From Paludibacteraceae bacterium (GTDB lineage Bacteria; Bacteroidota; Bacteroidia; Bacteroidales; Paludibacteraceae): a stretch of 41,302 bases of DNA. Location: NCBI GenBank assembly GCA_017430235.1, contig JAFRNH010000002.1:1-41302 (forward strand), given 5' to 3'. Below are positions 1 to 8,360 of the stretch, piece by piece. A program made the position numbers and the translations under genes. Numbering within the stretch: position 1 is the first letter of the stretch; every line of letters begins with the position of its first letter. The notes below the pieces were generated by a model. It saw nothing but the letters and a program-made list of their open reading frames with translations. It searched no databases and was not told where the DNA came from.

Positions 1-293
1 CTATCTTGGTCGCTTATAACGCCACCATTTAAGACAGAATCGCCTAATCCCAAGACCTTACGCCGCGTGGTGTCAGGTTCTTCACTACGTTGCGAATAAG
101 AATTGTAATGATAGTGGGAACCAAACCTCATGCCATCTTGGCTGGGCAATACTATATATTCATATTTGTTGCTAACCCTGTAGAGCGGTGCATTACAAAA
201 TCCCCATACCATACGCAAATAGACTTCGAGGACGATTGCTATACCAACTATTATCACAACAAACACATATTTTTTTACTTCATTGTGATGCAT
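1..293 (-). CDS. SGNH/GDSL-type hydrolase, 5' part only (runs off left edge)
   Basis: This frame reads leftwards from an ATG at 293 and stays open for 97 codons to the window edge, so only the N-terminus is present. An in-frame TAG directly precedes the ATG, which fixes the start. The protein has a basic start, one hydrophobic helix at about residues 9-23, and a short periplasmic-looking stretch leading to LGLGDSVLNGG near residue 85. The GDS triad is block I of the SGNH/GDSL esterase superfamily, where Ser is the nucleophile. Related membrane-anchored SGNH proteins are common in Bacteroidales polysaccharide loci, where they may add or remove O-acetyl groups. It starts 44 nt after the preceding glycosyltransferase, so it is probably the next gene of the same operon. 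The exact substrate and the rest of the catalytic residues cannot be seen. Confidence 0.72.
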   Translation of the reverse strand, partial: MHHNEVKKYVFVVIIVGIAIVLEVYLRMVWGFCNAPLYRVSNKYEYIVLPSQDGMRFGSHYHYNSYSQRSEEPDTTRRKVLGLGDSVLNGGVISDQD

Positions 294-337
294 CTACACC
301 AAAAGTCTTGAATAACATAAGTAAATGGATAGAGAGG

Positions 338-1408
338 TCATTCATATTTCGATATTTTTTTGAAAACATATTCCATCCTCTCAATGTATTTCCATTCCGT
401 AAAATCATTAACAATTTGCTTATAATTAGACTCACATGTATTAGCCAAATAATTTCGGTCAGTCCAGCATTGATTCAAGTAAGATGCAATCAGATCAATG
501 TTTATGTTTGATTTATCACATATAAGTCCATTACTTTCGGTAACAATATCTTGAATACCAGCATGATTTGTTGTTACAACAAGCATTGCATTACCCATGC
601 CCTCTAATATAGAAATAGGCTGACCTTCTTTGGGATATGTTGTCAACAGTATGAAAATATTCCCGTTTTCCAACATTTTTTTCTTTTTTTCGCCATAAAC
701 AGCTCCATGGTATCTGACATTGGGCAATGAAGAGGACACATCACGAAAATACGCTTCTTCCTTTTCATCAAAAAAAAGGCCAGCGAAATGGAAACAAAAT
801 CGATCCTTGTATCCATCATCAATCATTTTCTTCGCAATAGACAAAACCTCACGATAGCCTTTTGTCCTTATAAAATTGCTCAAATATACAACGTTTAAGC
901 AATCATCGGAATGCAATTTATCTATCTTATCTTTTATTGAACCTGGCACAAATTCATTATCAACACAATTAGGCACAACTACAATTTTTTTTGAATCTAA
1001 AAATTCCTCAAATTGATTACGCAATGTATCTCCAAGTACAATTGCAGTATCAACATTTTTTATGGCCTTTGCATTTAACCAACGTTGTAAACGTCCACAT
1101 CGTTCCATCAAAGAACGGAACCCACCTCCATGAAGATGAATGATGCATTTTTTCCTCTTCATCCTTATCAAGAACAAGAAGAAAACGTCTCGTAAATTTC
1201 CAACTTTTGATTGTGATATGGTGAAGTAAAACATTTCCGTTTTACTGTGTAATATTTGCAAAATCGGAACGAATACTTTTCCTGCATTGATATCAATTTT
1301 ATCGAAATGGAACTGATGGGCAAGCCGAGAATTGTAAAGAGTATCAACAGCTTTTGCAAGTCCATGCATTGGCGGGGGAAACTGGGCAAGAAAAGTGATA
1401 TGAGGCAT
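338..1408 (-). CDS. Glycosyltransferase family 4
   Basis: A 356-aa protein with the two-domain GT-B plan. The N-terminal half has the FPPPMHGLAKAVD loop that in GT4 enzymes contacts the acceptor. The C-terminal half has KEGQPISILEGMGNAM followed by a TNHAGIQDIV segment, the usual nucleotide-sugar site with the EX7E-type glutamates. No signal peptide or membrane helix is evident, so it should act at the cytoplasmic face of the membrane, adding one sugar to a lipid-linked repeat unit. The donor sugar and linkage cannot be predicted. It lies between another GT4 gene (152-nt gap) and the SGNH gene. The DNA is clearly AT-rich compared with the housekeeping genes at the right end, as is usual for exchanged capsule cassettes. 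Confidence 0.87.
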   Translation of the reverse strand: MPHITFLAQFPPPMHGLAKAVDTLYNSRLAHQFHFDKIDINAGKVFVPILQILHSKTEMFYFTISQSKVGNLRDVFFLFLIRMKRKKCIIHLHGGGFRSLMERCGRLQRWLNAKAIKNVDTAIVLGDTLRNQFEEFLDSKKIVVVPNCVDNEFVPGSIKDKIDKLHSDDCLNVVYLSNFIRTKGYREVLSIAKKMIDDGYKDRFCFHFAGLFFDEKEEAYFRDVSSSLPNVRYHGAVYGEKKKKMLENGNIFILLTTYPKEGQPISILEGMGNAMLVVTTNHAGIQDIVTESNGLICDKSNINIDLIASYLNQCWTDRNYLANTCESNYKQIVNDFTEWKYIERMEYVFKKISKYE

Positions 1409-1478
1409 AAACTATTTGTTTTTTTATTCAATTAAATACGTCCAACTCTTAATTTGAACTTTCAAATCACAATTAGAA

Positions 1479-1486
1479 CAAAATTA
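1479..1486 (-). promoter_or_regulatory. Possible internal promoter -7 box
   Basis: On the minus strand this reads TAATTTTG, a match to the Bacteroidota TAnnTTTG box, about 70 nt before the ATG of the downstream GT4 gene in the largest gap of this part of the operon. No convincing TTG-type -33 element is seen at the right distance and the region is very AT-rich, so a chance match is quite possible. Confidence 0.22.
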
Positions 1487-1560
1487 CAAATAAAATCATC
1501 ACATAAAATTTCTGAATTTATTTTTCTTATTTCATTCAACGAATTTCAAGATCATCCTAC

Positions 1561-2637
1561 TTATTTAAAAAGAAAAAGTGCATTATCAACCATATTAGAC
1601 ATTGTTAATTTTGTGCGAACATATTGTCGTGCATTATTGCCTAAGCGGACTATTTCACCTGTGGACATCGATTGAACCTTTTTCTCCAACTCCTCAACGC
1701 TATTTACGATTACAGAATTATAATTATCTATCAAATAGGAATACTCTACACACTGCAACACACATTCTGATCGCTTAAATGTCAATATAGGTTTACCATA
1801 CGCCATTGCTTCCACAACAGATAAGCCAACCCACCCAGGCTGATAATAAACATCAGCCATCGTGAACAATTCATGTTTCTTAGTCACATCATATATAGCG
1901 CCAAAATCGTATACATTTTTAAATCTAGAAAAATCAGGTTTATTTTTCCCTTCACCAATTATTATATAAGCATACTTGTCAGAATCTAATCTTTTTATTG
2001 TATCTATTAACAAATCAGTTCGTCTATAATCAGACTCAAATCGTGCGCAATAGATAAAAACAATTGGTTCTTTTATATTATATTTGTTTTTCAATACATC
2101 TTTGGTTTCTAATGGCTCATACGATAGAACTTTATCCACACCAGAAAATGTATTACATAAAGCTACAATTTTCTTTTTTGGGAATATCTCTTTCCATTGA
2201 TTATATTCTTTCTCCGTATATAACCATACTCCGTCAGAAAATTTAATCATCATTTTTAACTTCCAATCTGGATTTTTTTCTTCTGCAAGATAACGTTTCA
2301 CCGATATTCCTTGGCCCCATAATATTATTTTTCTTCTATGTATCCTTTTAGTAAGAAGTAAAAGCCATGTTGTAAGATGTGCAATATGCAACATTAACAC
2401 AAGCGTATCATATTTTTTACCAAATAAATTTCGAATTGAATACCACAAAAAACCACCTATTTTTTTGTTTTTTATATATATAACACTATCATTTTCTTTT
2501 ATATCAAACCCCTGTTTTTTGGCGGCTTCAGGTGAATTATATATATATACATCAAGTTTTTCCACTTGATTGCTTAACGAAGAAAAAAATTCCTCTCTAT
2601 AATGAGGAACTTCTGGTTGTAATATTGCAACTTTCAT
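1561..2637 (-). CDS. Glycosyltransferase family 4 (GT1/GT4-like)
   Basis: A 358-aa GT-B protein. It opens with MKVAILQPEVPHYREEFF, a start typical of GT4 enzymes that bind an acceptor near the N-terminus. The C-terminal donor domain has IYCARFESDYRRTDLLIDTI, an IIIGEGKNKP strand and YYQPGWVGLSVVEAMAYGKPIL, which holds the conserved glutamate of the nucleotide-binding site. It is likely a cytoplasmic-face enzyme of repeat-unit assembly; the sugar is unknown. Its ATG overlaps the stop codon of the polymerase gene in an ATGA arrangement, which suggests translational coupling. Its base composition is AT-rich like the neighbouring cassette genes. Confidence 0.87.
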   Translation of the reverse strand: MKVAILQPEVPHYREEFFSSLSNQVEKLDVYIYNSPEAAKKQGFDIKENDSVIYIKNKKIGGFLWYSIRNLFGKKYDTLVLMLHIAHLTTWLLLLTKRIHRRKIILWGQGISVKRYLAEEKNPDWKLKMMIKFSDGVWLYTEKEYNQWKEIFPKKKIVALCNTFSGVDKVLSYEPLETKDVLKNKYNIKEPIVFIYCARFESDYRRTDLLIDTIKRLDSDKYAYIIIGEGKNKPDFSRFKNVYDFGAIYDVTKKHELFTMADVYYQPGWVGLSVVEAMAYGKPILTFKRSECVLQCVEYSYLIDNYNSVIVNSVEELEKKVQSMSTGEIVRLGNNARQYVRTKLTMSNMVDNALFLFK

Positions 2638-3857
2638 AAATCATCAGCTTTTTCTATGTTTGTCACCGAACATTTTAATACATATAACAACAGACATATA
2701 GGTATCCATTTATGAAAAGTATATGGATTACCTGAATTTAAGCAACTTACAATATTTCTTAAAGATAAGACAGAAACAAAAAACACAATGACTTCTTGTT
2801 TATTACTAATATTAGATTTGAAAATATATTTTAAAGGGAAATAAATAACATAAAAAGTAAAGAAACACAAACCGACAATCCCCATATCTCTAAATGACTG
2901 TAAAATTGGCTGATCTATTTGCTGCATATTACCATTGCCTATAATATAATTTAACACAGTAAAATTCTTGATCTCTTCCAATGCTTTTTGTCGATATTTA
3001 TACCTCTCAAAAGCAGAACCTGTCATATCCGTATGTGTTCCATATATCATATCATTTAAACCATACAACACATTATCTATTCTATCTGTATATAAATGAC
3101 TATAATTAGACAAAAAGACAAAAATTGAGACTACTATAAATATCAATACAATCCATTTTTTATACTTATCATTAATACTAGTCTCTCTTTGCATATATTT
3201 ATACACTACTATAAGAAAAGCAATAATAGCAACGACCAATGCTGTTCTTTTGGTAGAAATTAACAATATATACATATCAAACAACGCAGAAAAAATCATT
3301 AACAAGAAGACATGTATATTTTTTCTTGCATTATTACCCACAACCACAACACAACATACAATAAAATTATTTAAAACAATATCCGTGGTAACCATTTCAT
3401 CAAGAATTCTATCACTATCGTTTGTTATTAATCCGTTTTGAAACGAATAAAAGGCAATCAATGATCCGATGATAGTGATAACATAACTATAAATAATAAG
3501 ATGTTTATAATCTATTTCAACAGTAATAAGCAATAAGGTAAAAGCTAATGATGCAACAAACAAATTAAACATATAATTCAAATTAGCAAAACTAAATTCA
3601 CTCATATATATGTAGAGAGAGATTATAAGTTGTAATGCGATTATACGTTTTAAGTGTTTACAATAATTCTGATTAACCGGCAAGCCATTCCGTGAAATAT
3701 TTAACATTAACAGTATCAAACAAATAACAAACACGATATTAGACCAACCACTATTTGAAACAAAATAGTTAAGGAACATACCTATTGTCGAGCCTCCAGC
3801 TATTAACAAAGAAATAGCTAAATAAAAAAACTCTTTTCTCAACGATATTCGACTCAT
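2634..3857 (-). CDS. Wzy-like O-antigen/capsule polymerase, multipass membrane protein
   Basis: A 407-aa, very hydrophobic protein with roughly ten predicted membrane helices starting near residue 12. A larger hydrophilic loop lies at about residues 255-310 (the NYSHLYTDRIDNVLYGLNDM area and onwards). This layout, and its place between glycosyltransferases in a locus with a flippase, fit Wzy or O-antigen-ligase-like polymerases that join lipid-linked repeat units in the periplasm. Such proteins diverge greatly in sequence, so the call rests on topology and context. Confirmation would need a Wzy_C or O-antigen polymerase profile hit. The stop codon overlaps the start of the next GT4 gene by 4 nt. 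It is among the most AT-rich genes in the window. Confidence 0.75.
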   Translation of the reverse strand: MSRISLRKEFFYLAISLLIAGGSTIGMFLNYFVSNSGWSNIVFVICLILLMLNISRNGLPVNQNYCKHLKRIIALQLIISLYIYMSEFSFANLNYMFNLFVASLAFTLLLITVEIDYKHLIIYSYVITIIGSLIAFYSFQNGLITNDSDRILDEMVTTDIVLNNFIVCCVVVVGNNARKNIHVFLLMIFSALFDMYILLISTKRTALVVAIIAFLIVVYKYMQRETSINDKYKKWIVLIFIVVSIFVFLSNYSHLYTDRIDNVLYGLNDMIYGTHTDMTGSAFERYKYRQKALEEIKNFTVLNYIIGNGNMQQIDQPILQSFRDMGIVGLCFFTFYVIYFPLKYIFKSNISNKQEVIVFFVSVLSLRNIVSCLNSGNPYTFHKWIPICLLLYVLKCSVTNIEKADDL

Positions 3858-3968
3858 ACTTTTTCTATTATAACTTTCTTATATGATCCAACAGTATATC
3901 AACCATCTAGTTATATTATATACTCACCATTCAATTTTTTTGCCAAAACATCTGTGTTCATCCCATAT

Positions 3969-5153
3969 TTAGATTTTTTCTAATTCACATAAAACATCAT
4001 AATGTCGCTGACAATTACATTTGTCTCTAATATGGAAAAATGAATCTGCTCTTTTTTTATAAATATCATTCATCGTCCAATTATTACCGACAATTTGTTT
4101 CATTTCTTGAACTAAAAAATTCTCGTTTTTGACAATAGGGCCAAACCCATCTGACGAATAATTAAAATAACCTTCCTTATAATGATTTCTCCTATATAGA
4201 TCATAATCAAATTGGAAATATATGATTGGTTTATATTGATAAGCAAAATCAAAATATATACTACTAAAATCTGTTATGAGTGCACTACATTCGCAAATTA
4301 GTTTTTGTAAATCACACGTATCATTGTTATATATTTTAATTCTTTTATTTGCAAAACCATCAAATAGCGTTTTCCATGTTTTTATATGAGGATGTAAAAA
4401 ATATATTAGTTCTATATCATTTTCTTCAAGGAAACTATACAATTCTACAGATGTAAGAAACGAAGATATTGACCTAAAATAAAGGGTTGATTTAATATCA
4501 TTATTATTTTCTAAATACATTCTCCATGTTGGCATATATAGAATTTTTTTTGTCGTTGCACAATTAATTAAATGATCGTATCTACATAATCCTAAATATT
4601 TAACTTCGTTGTTCTTATATCCATAATTTTCCGAAATATATTTCCACTCAGGATATGCACCACACACAAAAACATCTGCATTTAATTTTGTTTTTATTCC
4701 TTGAGTCATATAATCTTTTATAATACCATGCTGAAGAAAAACTCTTTTACTTTGAGGGGGAAACACGTTGCGCATAAGCAAATAACAATATGAATTAGGG
4801 CAACATATACCCCATCCCGTGTCACAACAAATACTTGCATGGAAATAATAAAACCAATGTTTTATTGAACCATATTCAACAGTTTCGCACAAATCTTTTA
4901 CTCTAGAATAATCGTGTGAATTCTGTTTAATTGCATATATAATCCGAATCTCAGGATGATTTTTGCTAATCCATTTACACAGATAATATCCATTATCCCT
5001 AGCTTCTGTTGGTCTTTCTGTGATTAACCAACATTGTTCTTTATGGCAAAAGAATTTTACATACAAATTTATTGGTATGTATTTAAAAGTCAAATCTATA
5101 ATTGTTTCAACAAAGGATAATGAAAATATCATTTTGAATTTATTTCCCACCAT
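3969..5153 (-). CDS. CDP-glycerol:glycerophosphotransferase family protein
   Basis: A 394-aa protein matching the TagB/TagF-like family, which transfers glycerol-phosphate or ribitol-phosphate from CDP-activated donors. The visible signature is the C-terminal donor domain: FLQHGIIKDY at about residue 140, LYMPTWRMYL near 207, IYFLHPHIK near 250, and ITDFSSIYFDFAYQYKPII near 293. Two conserved histidines (in QHG and HPH) are thought to be catalytic in the family. No CDP-glycerol synthesis gene is in the window, so the donor is unknown; it would have to come from elsewhere on the chromosome or beyond the left edge. The gene starts 9 nt after the GT2 stop and is followed by a 111-nt gap before wzy. 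The product may decorate the glycan with an alditol phosphate. Confidence 0.85.
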   Translation of the reverse strand: MVGNKFKMIFSLSFVETIIDLTFKYIPINLYVKFFCHKEQCWLITERPTEARDNGYYLCKWISKNHPEIRIIYAIKQNSHDYSRVKDLCETVEYGSIKHWFYYFHASICCDTGWGICCPNSYCYLLMRNVFPPQSKRVFLQHGIIKDYMTQGIKTKLNADVFVCGAYPEWKYISENYGYKNNEVKYLGLCRYDHLINCATTKKILYMPTWRMYLENNNDIKSTLYFRSISSFLTSVELYSFLEENDIELIYFLHPHIKTWKTLFDGFANKRIKIYNNDTCDLQKLICECSALITDFSSIYFDFAYQYKPIIYFQFDYDLYRRNHYKEGYFNYSSDGFGPIVKNENFLVQEMKQIVGNNWTMNDIYKKRADSFFHIRDKCNCQRHYDVLCELEKI

Positions 5154-5162
5154 TATTCAAAG

Positions 5163-6116
5163 TCATTTTTGCACATTCAATATGGAATGTTTCACATTAT
5201 ACAAAAATCTCATTATAGAATATAATCCGATTGAAGACGGCATTACAAGCATATAACCCCTTAAATCATCTAAGGGATTTATGTGTTTAAGAAGAGGGAA
5301 ACAATGCATGGCAAATTGAAACGAAGAATCTTTATTTCTCCAGAAATTTCTCAGAGCTATACGCATAGAAAACACTCTTTTAAATACTTTCTCAGCAGGC
5401 AATCCTTTTAGTGATTTTACAAACATGTCAAACATTAATTTGTCTTTTTCAAATGAACCATTTATAGCAGAAGACAAACTGTTGGGGTTTTCGTTCTTAA
5501 TATAATGATAAAATGCTTTATTACAATACGTTACTTTAATTTTATTTTTCAAAAAAGAAGCAATAACATATAAGTCTTCACAGAAGGAAATTTCCGTAGG
5601 AAATATAACTTTGTATTCTGAATAGAGTTCTCTCTTTATTAGTTTATTCCAACAACAACCATTTAATTTACTAAATAGTTCACAAAGTACTTGTTGATTA
5701 TCCTCGGATGTCGGACATTGAGTCTTATATTTAACATGTCCGCATTGATGCAGGAAATAGTCACAAAATACAATATCTGCATTAGATTCTATTGCTTTTA
5801 AGTATAATTCCTTAAGCATATTAGATTCAATCCAATCGTCAGAATCCACATGAATTGTATATTCACCTTTTGCATTTACTATGCCTAGGTTTCTTGCACT
5901 ACTAACTCCTTCATTTTTTTTATGAAATACACGAATTCGATTATCGTTTCTAGCATATTCATCGCAGATATCACCACTTTTATCTGGGCTCCCATCATCT
6001 ATTAATAGCACTTCAAAATCAGTAAAAGTCTGAGATAATATGCTATTAATACAACGTTTAATATATGCTTCCGCTTTGTAGACAGGAACAATTATAGATA
6101 TCTTTGGACTATTCAT
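5163..6116 (-). CDS. Glycosyltransferase family 2
   Basis: A 317-aa GT-A fold enzyme. The N-terminus has the standard ISIIVPVYKAEAYIKRCINS start, LLIDDGSPDKSG at about residues 37-48, EGVSSARNLGI near 70, and the metal-binding DSDDW near 92, equivalent to the DXD motif. The C-terminal third has basic, aromatic segments but no clear membrane helix. It should use a UDP- or GDP-sugar with inversion, building the repeat unit on the lipid carrier. Its start overlaps the end of the pyruvyl transferase gene by 8 nt, so the two are probably made together. Sugar and linkage are not predictable. Confidence 0.92.
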   Translation of the reverse strand: MNSPKISIIVPVYKAEAYIKRCINSILSQTFTDFEVLLIDDGSPDKSGDICDEYARNDNRIRVFHKKNEGVSSARNLGIVNAKGEYTIHVDSDDWIESNMLKELYLKAIESNADIVFCDYFLHQCGHVKYKTQCPTSEDNQQVLCELFSKLNGCCWNKLIKRELYSEYKVIFPTEISFCEDLYVIASFLKNKIKVTYCNKAFYHYIKNENPNSLSSAINGSFEKDKLMFDMFVKSLKGLPAEKVFKRVFSMRIALRNFWRNKDSSFQFAMHCFPLLKHINPLDDLRGYMLVMPSSIGLYSIMRFLYNVKHSILNVQK

Positions 6117-7236
6117 TCAATGCATTTCTTAAAAAATTCATAGATTGAAGTTGAAGTTTTTCTATGACAATATCTGTGTCATCATAAGAAATCTCTTTTG
6201 TTTTTTCATTATAGTCTAAACTGCTGTATAAAAGCCTAGATTCTTGGCCTACCATCTTTAATAAAGATTCAAATCTTGAAAGACCTCTACTCTTATTTCC
6301 CAACACAAGAAATGGTTTGTGAAAAATCAAAGAGAAAACACAAGCATGGAAACTATCTGTTACGACAAACTCAGCATCCATAAATCCACGAATCCATGTT
6401 TCAACAGAAGGTTTTATCTTTTTTTCGATAGGAAGATTATCTCCCTGTATAGAATTAACATAAAATGGCTCAAGATTTCTTTCTTCTGCTATTTTGCTAA
6501 CAAGTGAATCAAATTCGTTCGATTTATCTAAACAATAAACCAAAAGAGAACCTGTGCTATGTGGTGTATCTGATTTAACAAGACATTCATAATCTTTTTT
6601 CCCCAATAATAATGTGGGATCACACAGTTGTATTGCATGCACTCCAAAATATTCATTACATAAAGAAATCCCCGATTCTTCCCTAACTGATATTGCATCA
6701 AACTTACGAATCAATTCTTTGCATTGTTTTGTCTTTTTAGAAGAGTATTCCCACGAATCCGTTCCAAAAGAAGGCGCATATGCAATTCTCTTTACATTCC
6801 ACCCATCTGTGAAATTCAAGAATGCATTCGATATGCCCTCTTTAAATTGTTTCTCAAAATATCGGGGTCTCCATACTTGATCACTACCGACAATAAAAGC
6901 ATCATAATCAGAAGACAAAATATCCGAAAACTTGTCTATTAGATGTATGTTTAGATATTCTTCACAAAAGCGAAAAGTATGTTGGAATATTATTGGATTA
7001 ATACGATTTCGATATCTCTCCGTAAAAACACGAATATTACGATTCTTAAAAATTTTTTTAATAAGTCTAACTCCAAGCCTTGGAATCAAGCCCAAATATA
7101 TTTCTTTTTCTTTATGCTTCTTGGCTATGATATGAACCTCATGTCCGCAACGGTTTAGTACTTCCTGCAGTGCATAAGATTGAAGTATTCCTCCGTAATT
7201 TTGACCCGGATTAAGCGAAAGTATTCCTATCTTCAT
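6109..7236 (-). CDS. Polysaccharide pyruvyl transferase family protein
   Basis: A 375-aa protein with the CsaB-like pattern: MKIGILSLNPGQNYGGILQSYAL at the N-terminus, DAFIVGSDQVWRP at about residues 108-120, and FVVTDSFHACVFSLIFHKPF near 290. Family members transfer pyruvate from phosphoenolpyruvate to form a ketal on a sugar, which gives the glycan negative charge. Many Bacteroidales members stand next to an F420-hydrogenase-beta-like gene, as here, and their real chemistry is not settled. The ATG shares 4 nt with the stop of that upstream gene. Pyruvylation is therefore the family-based guess, not a demonstrated role. Confidence 0.87.
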   Translation of the reverse strand: MKIGILSLNPGQNYGGILQSYALQEVLNRCGHEVHIIAKKHKEKEIYLGLIPRLGVRLIKKIFKNRNIRVFTERYRNRINPIIFQHTFRFCEEYLNIHLIDKFSDILSSDYDAFIVGSDQVWRPRYFEKQFKEGISNAFLNFTDGWNVKRIAYAPSFGTDSWEYSSKKTKQCKELIRKFDAISVREESGISLCNEYFGVHAIQLCDPTLLLGKKDYECLVKSDTPHSTGSLLVYCLDKSNEFDSLVSKIAEERNLEPFYVNSIQGDNLPIEKKIKPSVETWIRGFMDAEFVVTDSFHACVFSLIFHKPFLVLGNKSRGLSRFESLLKMVGQESRLLYSSLDYNEKTKEISYDDTDIVIEKLQLQSMNFLRNALNE

Positions 7237-8360
7237 ATCAAGCTTCTTAAATATCTATATAATCTTTTTACTATAGATGGTTTTGTTTTGTTCAATAAAG
7301 ATTGAATGTTATTCAAACCGTCGTTATGATATTGTTGCCAAAATGGAGTAATAAATTTATTCTTCACCACGTTTTTTTCAATCGATGGGTTGTGGATGAA
7401 GGCATCTTCGTAGTTTGTCTGTTTCTTAGGTATATCACAAGAATCCAGCAATTGTTGTCCTTGACAGGATTGCACAAGGATTAGTGAGGTTCCTCTATCA
7501 TCATCCCAATCAGGATCATTTATTCCCCAATAATCCGCTATGGTTAAATCACTTCCACTCTTACCTGATTTTGCAGGACATGTGTGACACGAAGGCCGTA
7601 GGCAAAAGTCTTTCAGAAAAAGCTGCATGAATAGATTTTGTCTATAGGGTTCATTCACAAAAGGATTTCCTTCCTGTCCACTGATCTTTACGCTATAATT
7701 CTTCCACCCAGTAGATTTCACCCTGAATTTGACACTTGTTATTTGTTCAATCTTGTTTGAGGTAACGCTACGAAGGTAATCTCGCCATACCAAAGGGCTG
7801 GGCACTCCATGACATACCACATCCACGGTGAGCAGATTACCGTACTCTTTTCCTAAGAATCGTCTCAAACCTGCGATCTGGCAGGGTGTGCCCGTGTACA
7901 TAACCTTACGTCCTTGTGATAGAAAGGCCTTGGCTTGTTGGAAAGTTTCACCCACATTACTCTGTACATATTTGGAGCCACGAAAGGGTGCCAAACCATC
8001 TTTTGTTTCCGTATAGTCGTGAACAACTTCCCACTGCTCGTTAAAACGTGCACCGAAGACCACACCGCCTTTGTCAAGAATAAATTCCGCCAGCATCGTG
8101 AATATGCCTCCAGAAGAACTTTCTCTACGAATCTCCTCGTTGGGATTGATGGCCGCATAGACATTCAACGGTTTGTGCGCTTGTTCTGTGTGCAATATTG
8201 GACAGACTTTTTCGCATTTCCCGCATTCAATGCATTTTGAAGCGTCAATTCGCGGATACAAAAAGCCTTCGGAATTTTCCGTCATCGTGATTGCGGATTT
8301 CACGCAAACAGAATAACATGCCGAGCAACCAGTACAAGAAGTTAACGAAGTGATTTTCAT
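7233..8360 (-). CDS. Coenzyme F420 hydrogenase/dehydrogenase beta-subunit-like iron-sulfur protein
   Basis: A 375-aa protein. Two ferredoxin-type [4Fe-4S] sites lie at the N-terminus: CTGCSACYSVC at about residues 9-19 and CIECGKCEKVCP near 43-54. A FrhB-like domain follows, with SSSGGIFTMLAEFIL near 81, YTGTPCQIAGLRRFLG near 155 and VVCHGVPSPLVW near 180. A further cysteine group (CLRPSCHTCP) is near 252. Proteins of this family occur in many Bacteroidales glycan loci although these bacteria do not make F420, so the cofactor is more likely a flavin and the role may be a redox step on a sugar or its lipid-linked form; that is inference. It is coupled by 4-nt overlaps to the genes on both sides. 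Its 5' two-thirds is less AT-rich than the glycosyltransferases. Confidence 0.88.
   Translation of the reverse strand: MKITSLTSCTGCSACYSVCVKSAITMTENSEGFLYPRIDASKCIECGKCEKVCPILHTEQAHKPLNVYAAINPNEEIRRESSSGGIFTMLAEFILDKGGVVFGARFNEQWEVVHDYTETKDGLAPFRGSKYVQSNVGETFQQAKAFLSQGRKVMYTGTPCQIAGLRRFLGKEYGNLLTVDVVCHGVPSPLVWRDYLRSVTSNKIEQITSVKFRVKSTGWKNYSVKISGQEGNPFVNEPYRQNLFMQLFLKDFCLRPSCHTCPAKSGKSGSDLTIADYWGINDPDWDDDRGTSLILVQSCQGQQLLDSCDIPKKQTNYEDAFIHNPSIEKNVVKNKFITPFWQQYHNDGLNNIQSLLNKTKPSIVKRLYRYLRSLI

Noticed and set aside
3911-3961. 16-aa minus-strand frame between the CDP-glycerol transferase and wzy genes
   Set aside because: Too short to judge, no recognisable product; it may be a remnant of a lost gene or chance.
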